Source of the DNA: Clostridiales bacterium
GTDB taxonomy: Bacteria; Bacillota; Clostridia; Saccharofermentanales; Saccharofermentanaceae
DNA: 64,000 bases
Assembly (NCBI GenBank): GCA_017527865.1
Contig: JAFXPN010000026.1
Span: 37,317-101,316, forward strand
Reading direction: 5' to 3'
Part shown: positions 15,968-24,800 of the stretch, piece by piece
Layout of the letters: the number at the start of each line of letters is the position of its first letter
How positions within the stretch are numbered: position 1 is the first letter of the stretch
The notes under the pieces: generated by a model
What the model saw: only the letters and a program-made list of their open reading frames with translations
Database searches by the model: none
Told to the model about the DNA's origin: nothing
Position numbers and translations under genes: made by a program

Positions 15968-16909
15968 ATGAATATCTATTTCGCGCCGCTTGAGGGCATT
16001 ACAGGGTATATATTCCGCCAAGTCTATGACGGGATCTACGGGAATATAGACAAGTACTTCGCGCCGTTTATCTCGCCTTCGGAGAATTGTCCGCTGACGC
16101 CTCGCGAGCGTAAAGACGTCGCCCCGGAGAACAACAAAGGTATAAACCTCGTCCCACAGATCCTGACGCGCAGGTCGGACTGCTTCATCGAGGCGGCCAA
16201 AGAGCTTCACTCGATGGGGTATAAGGAGATAAACCTTAATCTCGGCTGTCCTTCCGGAACCGTCTGCGCCAAGGGCAAAGGGGCGGGATTCCTGCCCGAT
16301 ACGGACGAGCTTCGTAAGTTTCTTGATGGCATTTATTTTTACGGCGCCTCCGAGGGACTAAAGATATCGATCAAGACCCGCCTGGGCTACTATAATCCTG
16401 ACGAGTTCTATGATCTGGTGGACATCTTTAACAGGTTCCCCGTGAGTGAGCTGATCGTGCACCCCAGGATAAGATCGGACTTTTACAAGGGCGAACCCCG
16501 CAAGGAATACTTTGCATACGCGCTGGAACATTCAAAAAATCCGCTCGTGTACAACGGAAACATATTCACCTCCGCGGACTATGAAGGGTTGAAAGAGCAA
16601 TTGAACTGCGGCCTTGATCCCGTGATGATCGGAAGGGGCCTGATCGCAGATCCGTCTCTTGCGGACAAGCTCAAGGGGGGCACGAAGGAGACCGACTTCG
16701 CTAAGATGAGAAGATTCCACGATGCCCTCTATCACGAATATCAGAAGATCATGGCGCCCGATATCAACGTCCTTCACAAGATGAGGGAGTTGTGGACTTA
16801 TTGGCAGAAGCTCCTCGAAGGCAGGGAGCGCGATATAAAGAAGCTGCTGAAAGCAAAAAAATACGCCGAGTACGAGGATATCGCATACCGAATCCTGCCC
16901 CCGGCGTAA
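15968..16909 (+). CDS. tRNA-dihydrouridine synthase family flavoprotein
   Basis: 313 aa FMN-dependent Dus-type TIM barrel that reduces uridines in tRNA. Motifs: the N-terminal APLEGITGYIFR, LNLGCPSGTVCAKGKGAGF with the catalytic-type Cys, SIKTRLGY, ELIVHPRIRSDFYKG, VYNGNIFTSADY and VMIGRGLIADPSL. The C-terminal helical part (residues 250-313) is the tRNA-binding extension. A second Dus paralogue elsewhere is likely. The ATG appears leaderless. Convergent with the TetR gene. Confidence 0.93.
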   Translation: MNIYFAPLEGITGYIFRQVYDGIYGNIDKYFAPFISPSENCPLTPRERKDVAPENNKGINLVPQILTRRSDCFIEAAKELHSMGYKEINLNLGCPSGTVCAKGKGAGFLPDTDELRKFLDGIYFYGASEGLKISIKTRLGYYNPDEFYDLVDIFNRFPVSELIVHPRIRSDFYKGEPRKEYFAYALEHSKNPLVYNGNIFTSADYEGLKEQLNCGLDPVMIGRGLIADPSLADKLKGGTKETDFAKMRRFHDALYHEYQKIMAPDINVLHKMRELWTYWQKLLEGRERDIKKLLKAKKYAEYEDIAYRILPPA

Positions 16910-16924
16910 CAATGAAGAGATCTT

Positions 16925-17506
16925 TTACTTGGTCTTCGAGATAAACTTCTCCGTGTTGGAGTCGAGCTCTGAGAGCATCTTTACGATGAAGTCCTTGGAC
17001 TCCGCATAACCGCCTTTTACCCACAGCGAGATGATGGCGACGCAGCCTCTGGAGCGGTAATTCGTCTGATATCTCAGCGTGATGTCCTTTACGGATGTGT
17101 CTTTCTTCTCGGCCTCATACGCCCTGAAGGAGCCCTCGAGACATCTGTTGAACCTGTCGCGCAGCTTGTTCGTGCTGTTGGGGCTGAATATCATCCTGAA
17201 GACGGGACGGTTCTCGTCGATATAATCGATCAGGTGTGTGAAGTACTGATCGGAAGGAAGGTCCTCGAGCTGAAGGACCAGCATGCCCAGATCCACCATG
17301 ATCTCCTGCTCCGTCTTATCGTAGAGGTCGTATACGTCGAGGTAATGCTTATAGAAGGTGCCGCGGTTGATATCGGCGATCTCCGTGATCTCCTTAACGG
17401 TAACCTTGTGCAGCTCTTTCTCGGCAAGCAGGTCTGCCAGCGCATTGACGACGGCCTTGCGGGTCTTCGCGGTTCTTCTGTCGTAAGTATTGCCGTTCTC
17501 GCTCAT
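16925..17506 (-). CDS. TetR-family regulator (TetR_C_33 type)
   Basis: 193 aa. Helix-turn-helix at residues 25-60 (TVKEITEIADINRGTFYKHY), with an FYKHY recognition end. The C-terminal ligand domain resembles the DhaS/TetR_C_33 type common in Bacillota (HLIDYIDENRPVFRMIFS). Ribosome site AAAGGAA. No divergent target is adjacent; the nearest upstream gene is the zinc-ribbon membrane protein on the same strand. Ligand and targets unknown. Confidence 0.88.
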   Translation of the reverse strand: MSENGNTYDRRTAKTRKAVVNALADLLAEKELHKVTVKEITEIADINRGTFYKHYLDVYDLYDKTEQEIMVDLGMLVLQLEDLPSDQYFTHLIDYIDENRPVFRMIFSPNSTNKLRDRFNRCLEGSFRAYEAEKKDTSVKDITLRYQTNYRSRGCVAIISLWVKGGYAESKDFIVKMLSELDSNTEKFISKTK

Positions 17507-17582
17507 GGTAAAGATTCCTTTATTAAATAAGATGTTTCTTGTTTAACACTAATCGGGTGTTTTTGCAATCTGGATCGGATGA

Positions 17583-18830
17583 TTATCCGGGTCTCACTAA
17601 TATGACGACCCAGTCGTCGTTGATGAGTTCGTACGGATGTCCGCAGTGAGGGCACTTCTCTTCGTGCATGGCATCGAAGGTCGCGCCGCAGGTGCTGCAG
17701 TTGACCGCGTGAACGGAGAAGCCCAAGTCCTCGGCCCGGTTAAGACGCCTTATCAGTTCCATGTTGAAACTGCGCTGGTACTTCTTGATCTTGCCGTCGA
17801 TGCAGACTTCGCAGAACACGTAGTTGATCAGCCTCACATGAAGGACATCGCCTACGACCGTTGAACCTAAGTACTTAAATCCGCCCCTGTATTCGACGTC
17901 GATGACGTCGTCCAGGAACCCGAGCTGATCCTGTCCCTTATAGATGGACAGGTCACTCCGGTTGTCGGAATATATGATCGACTTCAGAAGGTCCTGGATC
18001 TTGCCTTCGAAATACTCATATGAGAAGTCGTTGAAATACCGCGCCATGTCGGTCTCGAATCTCTTCTTCGTAAGGCGGGCAGCCTGGATGTCCGAAGTGT
18101 CGGCGGCCTGGGCGAACATCCTGGAGAAAGCGGTTATGCCGAGGATCAGTGAGAATCCCAGATAAAGGAAGATCGTGCCGAGCCAGCCCGTGATAAGACC
18201 TGCGATGATGCCGAAGAATATGCCGGCTCCCAGCGATCCTTCAGCGAGCCAGTTATAAAGGAAGACGCCGATCGCGACGATCACCGCGAGGATGACGCCG
18301 AGCTTGACGACGTCCTTGAGACTTCTCTCCGTCTTGCTTCTGTCGATGAACTTCGGAAGTGTATAGAAGCTCGTGACACAGGGGAAGAACTTGAAGGTCT
18401 TAAATCTGGTGCCGCACATCGGGCAGCCGTTGATGAAGCTTTTCGAGCCGGCAGAGTGTCCGCAGTTGGGGCAACTTATGGTCTCTTCCTGATAGCCGGG
18501 CTTATGGAGGACGTTGCAGTAGAGCGTCTCGGTGTCCTTGTCGGAACGCGCGAGGAAAGTGCCGTCCTTGTAGTACTCAGTCTCGTAGTTGCATTCCTTG
18601 AATGTCATGTCGAGAACATAAGGCGGCTTCTCCTTATGAAGGACCTTGTTGATGTCGTCCTCTATCCTCTCGATCTTCTTAACGGCCGTAATGCCTTTGT
18701 CGTCGAGTCTTTTGCGGTGGCACTCGAGATAGTAGGCGAAGTCGTTCGATGCATACTGAGGCACCGGACCGCCTGCATAAAAGTCCTTATACTGCTCGAA
18801 AAATTCGTCTCTGATCTGCGCTGAATCCAT
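17583..18830 (-). CDS. Zinc-ribbon membrane protein with TIM44-like domain
   Basis: 415 aa. A cytoplasmic N-terminal part (1-110) is followed by a zinc ribbon (CPNCGHSAGSK and CPMCG), two or three transmembrane helices (about 175-245), a soluble TIM44-like domain (about 255-375; ARLTKKRFETDMARYFNDFS, then FLDDVIDVEYRGGF) and a C-terminal ribbon (CSTCGATFDAMHEEKCPHCG). It probably organises a membrane-linked complex. It is divergent from the SPFH protein gene at 18911, with which it may act. No enzymatic residues are evident. Confidence 0.75.
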   Translation of the reverse strand: MDSAQIRDEFFEQYKDFYAGGPVPQYASNDFAYYLECHRKRLDDKGITAVKKIERIEDDINKVLHKEKPPYVLDMTFKECNYETEYYKDGTFLARSDKDTETLYCNVLHKPGYQEETISCPNCGHSAGSKSFINGCPMCGTRFKTFKFFPCVTSFYTLPKFIDRSKTERSLKDVVKLGVILAVIVAIGVFLYNWLAEGSLGAGIFFGIIAGLITGWLGTIFLYLGFSLILGITAFSRMFAQAADTSDIQAARLTKKRFETDMARYFNDFSYEYFEGKIQDLLKSIIYSDNRSDLSIYKGQDQLGFLDDVIDVEYRGGFKYLGSTVVGDVLHVRLINYVFCEVCIDGKIKKYQRSFNMELIRRLNRAEDLGFSVHAVNCSTCGATFDAMHEEKCPHCGHPYELINDDWVVILVRPG

Positions 18831-18910
18831 TTTTAACTTTTCTTATACCTTATCCTGTCAGATTTATATATAATTCATTTCAATAATAATCATAAGTGGA
18901 GGATAAGTAA

Positions 18911-19840
18911 ATGAAGAACAAGATTACGGCAAGACTGATCGTAACGGGACTCATCGTTATCGCAGCCCTGTTGTTGATCGCAGATTCTATTAAGATCGTG
19001 CCTACGGGCTACACCGGCGTGCGCGTGAGATTAGGCCAGGTGGCGCAGGAGAACATCTCTTCCGGCATCACGATGAAGATCCCGTTCATCGATACGGTGA
19101 GACTTGTCAACAACAAGCAGCAGGATGTTACGATCGAAGGCCAGATCTGGAGTGAGACGAGCGAGCGTACCGCCCTGTACTACGAGGGCATCAACATCAC
19201 TTACAGGATCAATTCGGGCAGATCGGCATGGCTGGTCGCGAATGTGAATGATTATGAGCATACGCTCCTTACGAGCAGCTTCGTATCATCTTCGGTGAAG
19301 ACGGCATCCAAGCAGTTCTCGGCGATCGATGCGACGAACAGAGGCATCATCGAGCCCGCGATCGCGCAGGCTCTCCAGGCTTCAGTCGATGAGAAGTACG
19401 GCGAGGATACGATCACCATCATCAAGGTCGTCGTAAACAATGCCGACTACGAGGATTCCTATAATCAGGTCATCGCTGAGCAGCAGGCCGCGCAGATCCG
19501 CTATCAGACACAGCAGATCGAGAACCAGAGATCCATCGAGCAGGCAGAGGCTCAGGCAACGGTAACAAGGACATCAGCGCAGGCTCAGGCGGACGCTCTC
19601 CTGATCGCAGCCGAGGCTGAGGCCGAAGCGAACTCCATCAGGGAAGAGTCGCTGACGCCCAACATCATCCGTTACGAGACCATCACCAGATGGGACGGCA
19701 GGCTGCCTATGATACAGTCAGGCGAAGACGGCGGGATCATCCCGATGATCGACATGAGCAGTGTGATGGATGAAGCGGCATCCGCACCGGTGACTGCGCC
19801 GGCAGCTGCGGCAACGGCTGATACCGCTGAAGAAGGTTAA
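18911..19840 (+). CDS. SPFH/Band 7 (prohibitin-like) membrane protein
   Basis: 309 aa. The N-terminal membrane anchor (residues 9-30) is followed by the SPFH domain (VPTGYTGVRVRLGQV, then GITMKIPFIDTVRLVNNKQQ) and a long coiled coil rich in Glu, Ala and Gln (about 190-260). The Ala/Pro/Thr tail is flexible. Such proteins oligomerise into membrane microdomain scaffolds and often recruit proteases. Ribosome site GTGGAGGATAAGTAA fits the ATG. Divergent from the zinc-ribbon TIM44-like gene and convergent with a PrsW protease. Confidence 0.92.
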   Translation: MKNKITARLIVTGLIVIAALLLIADSIKIVPTGYTGVRVRLGQVAQENISSGITMKIPFIDTVRLVNNKQQDVTIEGQIWSETSERTALYYEGINITYRINSGRSAWLVANVNDYEHTLLTSSFVSSSVKTASKQFSAIDATNRGIIEPAIAQALQASVDEKYGEDTITIIKVVVNNADYEDSYNQVIAEQQAAQIRYQTQQIENQRSIEQAEAQATVTRTSAQAQADALLIAAEAEAEANSIREESLTPNIIRYETITRWDGRLPMIQSGEDGGIIPMIDMSSVMDEAASAPVTAPAAAATADTAEEG

Positions 19841-19873
19841 GGATTAAAGGATTAAGGAATAAAGGGATAAAAA

Positions 19874-19910
19874 CAAGGGCTGTCCTCTTCATAGCGGGGC
19901 AGCCCTTTAT
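19874..19910. terminator. Bidirectional terminator between SPFH and PrsW genes
   Basis: AAGGGCTG pairs with CAGCCCTT, followed by TTATT on the plus strand and preceded by AAAAACA, so it can serve both convergent genes. Confidence 0.85.
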
Positions 19911-19919
19911 TGATGCCTC

Positions 19920-20834
19920 TTATTGCTTCGGCGTGCCGCAGTTGCCGCAGAAGTTGTAGGCGCACAAGGTGCCGCACTTCGGACAGTGCCACGTCGTGTT
20001 CACCATCGGACGCGGCTTGCCGCATTCAGAACAGAAGTTGAAATAATTGACCTTGCCGCAGGCGCATGTCCAGTTGCCGGCGACTTGGGGTCTGTAGACG
20101 GTCTGCGCGTTGTCCGGCAATGTCACGATCAGGAAGTCGTTCTTTGATGCTTTGATGACGCATATGAATGCGAAGACGAGCAGTACGATGACAAAGATGA
20201 ACCAGATAATGATGGCAATTCCGGCGCCGAAGTCCGACCCGGATGCCTCACCTGCGAATACGACCGCGTCAAAGAATCCGTGGAGCGCGATGGGGATTAT
20301 AATGGCAAGTGCCTTGTACTTTGTGCAGTCGCTCTTCCTGCCCGTAAGCGAAGCGAACTTTGCCTTGCTGTAGAAATAACCCATGAATACCGCGAATGCC
20401 GCATGTCCCGGGACCGAAGTGAGCATGCGGATCACGGCGGTTCCGATGCCGTTCATGAATACGTAGCCGACGTTCTCGAGACAGGCGAATCCGAGCGAGA
20501 CGAAGACCGCATATACGATCGCATCGTAGCTGTAATTGAAATTCTTATTCTTCCAGGTCATTAGACGGAGGATCGCATATTTGCCCAACTCCTCGGCGGG
20601 ACCCACGACGATCATCGCAAGGAGGATCGCTTTAAGGATTGGGGTATACGGCAGAATGAGATTCAGGATCGCCTCGCCTATCACTTCCGCGATGATGGCT
20701 GTTATTATCGTTCCCATGCCCGCGAAGAACAATCCGATAAGAAGACCTATGGGTTCCTTCTCGTTCTTATCCTTAACGTAGATGAATATCAGAAGAGCGA
20801 CGACGGGGATAAGCGCCAGTATGGTAAGTAGCAT
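19920..20834 (-). CDS. prsW: PrsW-family intramembrane metalloprotease with C-terminal zinc ribbons
   Basis: 304 aa, about eight transmembrane segments. PrsW motifs: EELGK (EExxK) near residue 80, CLENVGYVF near 118, HAAFAVFMG and HGFFDAV. PrsW cuts the anti-sigma factor RsiW in Bacillus subtilis. Residues 250-304 form two zinc ribbons (CACGKVNYFNFCSECG and CPKCGTLCAYNFCGNCG), an addition absent from classical PrsW. Ribosome site AAGGAG. Its target here is unknown; the ribbons could dock other membrane proteins. Confidence 0.9.
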   Translation of the reverse strand: MLLTILALIPVVALLIFIYVKDKNEKEPIGLLIGLFFAGMGTIITAIIAEVIGEAILNLILPYTPILKAILLAMIVVGPAEELGKYAILRLMTWKNKNFNYSYDAIVYAVFVSLGFACLENVGYVFMNGIGTAVIRMLTSVPGHAAFAVFMGYFYSKAKFASLTGRKSDCTKYKALAIIIPIALHGFFDAVVFAGEASGSDFGAGIAIIIWFIFVIVLLVFAFICVIKASKNDFLIVTLPDNAQTVYRPQVAGNWTCACGKVNYFNFCSECGKPRPMVNTTWHCPKCGTLCAYNFCGNCGTPKQ

Positions 20835-20912
20835 ATGAGTCTCCTTAATGAATCGTAAAGCGGATTTTATTAATTATATTTTATTGTTACCGTGATTTGA
20901 ATAGCTCGATGA

Positions 20913-20918
20913 TATAAT
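20913..20918 (+). promoter_or_regulatory. -10 box before a leaderless phosphatase gene
   Basis: TATAAT ends 6 nt before the ATG at 20925. There is no ribosome site, and no clear -35 at standard spacing. Confidence 0.55.
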
Positions 20919-20924
20919 CAAAAC

Positions 20925-21473
20925 ATGCTTTACATAATGAGACACGGACTTACCGACTGGAATGTCGCACACAGGCTTCAGGGACAGACCGAGACCGATC
21001 TTAACGAAGCGGGGCTCAGGATGGCGCATGAAGCCGCAGTTGAATATAAAGACGTACATTTTGACGTCTGCTACTGTTCCCCGTTGAAGCGCGCCCGCAT
21101 GACCGCAGAGATCCTGCTCGAGGGCCGTGACGTCCCGATCATAACCGATGACAGGCTCAAGGAGATGGCGTTCGGCATCTACGAGGGGTTCGCGAACACA
21201 TATTCATTCCCCGACTGTCCGATGTACGCTTTCTTCAAACGCCCCGAAGCTTATAAGCCGCCGCTGGGAGCGGAGAGCATGGATGAGCTTTTCGAGAGGA
21301 CGGGTGAGTTCCTGCGGGAAGTCGCGGAGCCTCAAGTCGCAGAGGGCAAAGACGTGCTGATCGTCGGGCACGGCGCGATGAATTCGAGCATCGTGTGTCA
21401 GATCAAGAAACGTGACCTCTCCGAATTCTGGGCGGACCCTATCCCCAACTGCCGCCTGCAGCGCCTGCGCTGA
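20925..21473 (+). CDS. Histidine phosphatase superfamily protein
   Basis: 182 aa phosphoglycerate-mutase-like phosphatase. The catalytic motif LYIMRHGLTDWN carries the phospho-accepting His; the second His is in VLIVGHGAMN, and an acid residue is in KEMAFGIYEG. Substrate cannot be told from sequence; sugar phosphates or alpha-ribazole phosphate are possible. The ATG at 20925 has no Shine-Dalgarno and appears leaderless; an in-frame ATG at 20937 is no better supported. Confidence 0.92.
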   Translation: MLYIMRHGLTDWNVAHRLQGQTETDLNEAGLRMAHEAAVEYKDVHFDVCYCSPLKRARMTAEILLEGRDVPIITDDRLKEMAFGIYEGFANTYSFPDCPMYAFFKRPEAYKPPLGAESMDELFERTGEFLREVAEPQVAEGKDVLIVGHGAMNSSIVCQIKKRDLSEFWADPIPNCRLQRLR

Positions 21474-21507
21474 ACCAGTTTCCACATGAGCCGCACGCCT
21501 TAAGGCA

Positions 21508-21598
21508 GAAAAACGCCTATAATGCCGCTTTTTTTCGAAAAATAGGCGCGCGGAAAGGCGACCGAAGCCCCTTAAGCATAAAAACGCCTATAATGCCG
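21508..21598. repeat. Short direct repeat, two copies
   Basis: The 19-mer AAAAACGCCTATAATGCCG occurs at about 21509-21527 and 21580-21598, each preceded by a TTAAG-like stretch and followed by a T-run. The first copy also forms a hairpin (CGCCTAT with ATAGGCG). It lies between convergent genes, so it may contribute to termination. Confidence 0.6.
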
Positions 21599-21635
21599 TC
21601 TTTTTCCTGTTGTTGCTGTACATTGGCCGGCCGCT

Positions 21636-22358
21636 TCAGCAAAGATTGGTGACCTTGCCGACCGACACGTAATTCCTTACGACCGCATCGAGGTCGGTTC
21701 CGGGGGTACCCTTCCATTTTCTTCCGAAGGCCACTTTAAAGGTACGTGTGCCGTCTTCCGCGACACCTGCTTCGACATATTTGTCATCGTAAAAATTCTC
21801 CTGGGACACGACGCGGTCATAGAGGATGCCCCCGCACTCCTCCGCTTTGCACGAGGGAAAATTCACGTTCCACACCTGATTCTTCCCCACAGGCTCCGCG
21901 ATAAGCTTTCCGAGTATCTGATCAAGATAAAGGTCGGTTACCTCGCTCTTGCCCGCCTCCCCCTGCGAAAAGGCTATGCACGGGACCCCCCAGATGATCG
22001 ACTCAAAGGCCGCTCCGATGGTCCCCGAATACTGAATGTCCATGCCGATGTTGTAACCTGCGTTGATGCCTGATAACGATAAGTCCGGAATGCGCGGAAG
22101 CACCGCGTGTATACCGAGATTCATGCAGTTGGCGGGTGTGCCGTCACACGAGAACGCCCTAACCCCTTCGATCCCGTAATCCACTTCCTTTACGTTCATG
22201 GGATTGGGAAACTTGATGCTGTGGCTCATTCCGCTCTGCTGGCGGTCGGGCGCCACCACCCACACATCACCGTATCTGACCGCGGCTTTTGCAAGCTTAA
22301 TGAGTCCTTCGGACTCGATCCCGTCGTCATTAGTGATCAGTATAAGTTTCTTTTCCAT
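21636..22358 (-). CDS. surE: 5'/3'-nucleotidase SurE
   Basis: 240 aa, close to family length. Metal site ITNDDGIESEG at the N-terminus, VVAPDRQQSGMSHS, SGINAGYNIGMDIQYSGTIGAAFE and the NVNFPS motif are all present. SurE dephosphorylates nucleoside monophosphates and is linked to stress survival. Ribosome site AGAGGCGC. Single gene, convergent with the phosphatase gene and divergent from yitT. Confidence 0.95.
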   Translation of the reverse strand: MEKKLILITNDDGIESEGLIKLAKAAVRYGDVWVVAPDRQQSGMSHSIKFPNPMNVKEVDYGIEGVRAFSCDGTPANCMNLGIHAVLPRIPDLSLSGINAGYNIGMDIQYSGTIGAAFESIIWGVPCIAFSQGEAGKSEVTDLYLDQILGKLIAEPVGKNQVWNVNFPSCKAEECGGILYDRVVSQENFYDDKYVEAGVAEDGTRTFKVAFGRKWKGTPGTDLDAVVRNYVSVGKVTNLC

Positions 22359-22450
22359 GAGCGCCTCTTCTGTGTCTTATCTACCGCAAAGTATATCACA
22401 GCCGTGTGTCTTACTGTATTGTCTTACTGTACGGTGAAGGCGCCGGGGTG

Positions 22451-22456
22451 TAAAAT
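22451..22456 (+). promoter_or_regulatory. -10 box before a leaderless yitT-type gene
   Basis: TAAAAT (22451-22456) ends 6 nt before the ATG at 22463. An overlapping TATAAT lies only 1 nt from the ATG and would start inside the gene. No ribosome site. Confidence 0.5.
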
Positions 22457-22462
22457 ATAATT

Positions 22463-23323
22463 ATGAAATTCGACTGGCGGAAAGACCTCAAGACCATCAT
22501 CTCCATCGCATTCGCTGCGGTGCTCATGGCTTTGAACATAAAGTCTTTCGTCCGCGCGGGCGACCTTTTCCCCGGCGGCGCTAACGGCCTGACGCTCCTT
22601 ATCCAGCGCATAATCTTAATGTTCACGGGATACGAACCGCCGTTCTCGATCATCAACTTTGCACTGAACGCCGTGCCCGTCTATATAGGCTTCCGGTACA
22701 TCGGAAAGAAGTTCACGGTATACTCGATCTTCATGATCCTTCTGGCGAGCACGCTCACCGATATACTCCCCGGATTCGACATAACACAGGATACCCTGCT
22801 GATAAGTATTTTCGGAGGGATAATAAACGGAGTCGCGATAAGCATCTGCCTGCTGTCGGGAGCGACGTCGGGCGGAACCGACTTCATTAGCATCTACCTG
22901 TCAGAGAAGAAGAACTTCGATGCCTTTAACATCATCCTCGCCTTCAATGCGCTGATCCTGATCGCCGCGGGCGCGCTGTTCGGCTGGGACAAAGCCCTGT
23001 ACTCGATAATCTTCCAGTATGCGTCGACCATCGTGATCCGCACGCTGTATCTCAAGTTCCAGCAGTCCACCTTGTTCATCGTTACGACGAAGCCCACGGA
23101 AGTTTGCGGGATCATCTACGATCTCTGCCGTCACGGCGCGACCGTAATGGACGGTGAAGGATCCTTCGAACACAGTCAGAAAAAAGTGGTCTATTCGGTC
23201 ATCGCAAGGTCCGATTCCCGCAAGGTGATCAAGGGGATCAAGGAAGCCGACCCCGGTGCCTTTATCAACGTGATGAGGACCGAGAAGCTGTCCGGCTACT
23301 TCTACGTCCATAAAGAAGAATGA
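22463..23323 (+). CDS. YitT-family membrane protein (DUF161 + DUF2179)
   Basis: 286 aa. Five or so transmembrane helices (residues 12-200) with the family signature PGGANGLTLLIQRI, then GATSGGTDFISIYLSEKK, followed by the cytoplasmic DUF2179 domain (STLFIVTTKPTEV to the C-terminus). Function is unknown; the family is thought to be a transporter or regulator. Its stop overlaps the next start as ATGA, so the two are coupled. Confidence 0.92.
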   Translation: MKFDWRKDLKTIISIAFAAVLMALNIKSFVRAGDLFPGGANGLTLLIQRIILMFTGYEPPFSIINFALNAVPVYIGFRYIGKKFTVYSIFMILLASTLTDILPGFDITQDTLLISIFGGIINGVAISICLLSGATSGGTDFISIYLSEKKNFDAFNIILAFNALILIAAGALFGWDKALYSIIFQYASTIVIRTLYLKFQQSTLFIVTTKPTEVCGIIYDLCRHGATVMDGEGSFEHSQKKVVYSVIARSDSRKVIKGIKEADPGAFINVMRTEKLSGYFYVHKEE

Positions 23324-23631
23324 GAGTCAGGGCCGAGACAAGGGACACTGAGAAGCTCCATAAGGTTATTAACCGGGTGGTTATCATTTTCGCGGTGTAT
23401 CTGGCGGTGCTCATCGCAGTCTTTGCCTGCGCGGGGATCATCGGGGCCGGCGGAAACCCTTCCAAGGCCGGCATATATCTGACGGTAGAAGGGGACGACA
23501 AGGCAGCGCTTCTTGATTATATGGATGAGTGCGGTGTCGCGGTCGACCCTGAGCCGGTCATCAAAGGAAGAGGGAAATTTTCCGCCGTGACTGCCGCAGC
23601 GAACGGACTGTCCCGGTACAGACGGAAATAA
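23320..23631 (+). CDS. Small membrane protein of unknown function
   Basis: 103 aa, overlapping the yitT-type gene by 4 bp. A basic N-terminus precedes one transmembrane helix (residues 19-42). The short outside domain resembles a SPOR-like or DUF2179-like alpha/beta piece (AGIYLTVEGDDKAALLDYMDECG). No family recognised. The coupled overlap suggests it works with the YitT protein. Confidence 0.65.
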   Translation: MRVRAETRDTEKLHKVINRVVIIFAVYLAVLIAVFACAGIIGAGGNPSKAGIYLTVEGDDKAALLDYMDECGVAVDPEPVIKGRGKFSAVTAAANGLSRYRRK

Positions 23632-23665
23632 CGGGAACAACGGAATTAACAGGAGGAACAACGTT

Positions 23666-24685
23666 ATGGATTTCAGTTCAGTCACCGACCTGATCGACGG
23701 CATGAAAGAGTATTACGATTCGCACAATATCCGCAAGTCGGACATCTTCATGTATGAAGAATTGAAAGAGGGGCGCAATACTGATCCGCGCCTCAGGGAA
23801 CTGATCGACCGGGACCGATACGGCGAATACATCGGACGATGCGCAAGATCGTGGATAGATTCGGATAAGAGCGGACCGAAGGTCAGCGACCTCACCTTCT
23901 ATCTGCGGCCCGACGGGCGCGTCGCCGGAGTGTGGAACAGCATTAACGGGATGTTCGATGCTTACGAGGTTTTCGATTACCATGACGGGTATTACACCGG
24001 CGCCATGTACAACATCGTAGGGCGGATGGAACAGCACATGAACTTCACGTACTATATCGTAAACGGCGACGGCAGGGTCACGGAGATGCTGAACATCAGC
24101 GGCGGAATGGTCGCTCTGAAAGGCGAGTATGTCCTGGTCAGACGGACCGTCGTGGACTGCGAAGGTGATGAGACCGTCCTCGTAAGCTCGACCGATCTGA
24201 GATACAAGAAGACCGGCGGAGGTTATAAGCTTATAGACGAGAGTGACAACATGGCCGAGAGTGAGCCTGAGGACAGGGTCATCGACGATCAGAAGGAACT
24301 ATGCAAACAGCTTAAGAAGGCTGTAAAGACCTGCGGCACTTTGGAAGAGATCGTTAATACATTCTTCGACGTCATAAAGAACGCGCGGGAGAATCCCGAG
24401 GAAGACATAACCTATACCGCAGGGTCTTCCCCGTATGAAGCGTTCGGCCTTCCTTCCGAATGCCTGTTCACGCTCATGCGCTGGACCCCTGCGGAAGATG
24501 ACGAATTCTATCAGCTTGAGCTCAATGTCACTTTTGAACTTAATAGTGAGAAGATCCCTTACGACAATAAATACAATGTCGAAGGCCCCGCTGCATTAAG
24601 AGAATCGGTCCTGTCTTCGGAGTCTTTCAATGCGCTGAAGGATAAGCCGATCAGGAAGATCAGCGTGAAAGTGAACGAGACTTAA
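23666..24685 (+). CDS. Cytoplasmic protein of unknown function
   Basis: 339 aa. ATG 23666 follows AGGAGG by about 8 nt and lies 34 bp after the small membrane protein, so it may belong to the same operon. No signal or membrane segment. Two parts: residues 1-180, alpha/beta with many Asp and Tyr, and residues 200-339, with a helix (DDQKELCKQLKKAVKTCG) and a beta-rich end. I do not recognise a family. Confidence 0.65.
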   Translation: MDFSSVTDLIDGMKEYYDSHNIRKSDIFMYEELKEGRNTDPRLRELIDRDRYGEYIGRCARSWIDSDKSGPKVSDLTFYLRPDGRVAGVWNSINGMFDAYEVFDYHDGYYTGAMYNIVGRMEQHMNFTYYIVNGDGRVTEMLNISGGMVALKGEYVLVRRTVVDCEGDETVLVSSTDLRYKKTGGGYKLIDESDNMAESEPEDRVIDDQKELCKQLKKAVKTCGTLEEIVNTFFDVIKNARENPEEDITYTAGSSPYEAFGLPSECLFTLMRWTPAEDDEFYQLELNVTFELNSEKIPYDNKYNVEGPAALRESVLSSESFNALKDKPIRKISVKVNET

Positions 24686-24800
24686 GCGTCCGCTTCGCTT
24701 CGGGACGCCTCGGCACGCTTCGCTTCGGCACGTCTCCGCTCGAAAGTTAATGTTTCCGTTAATTTTTTGCAAAAAAACTAACGCTTACCTTAACTTTTAC

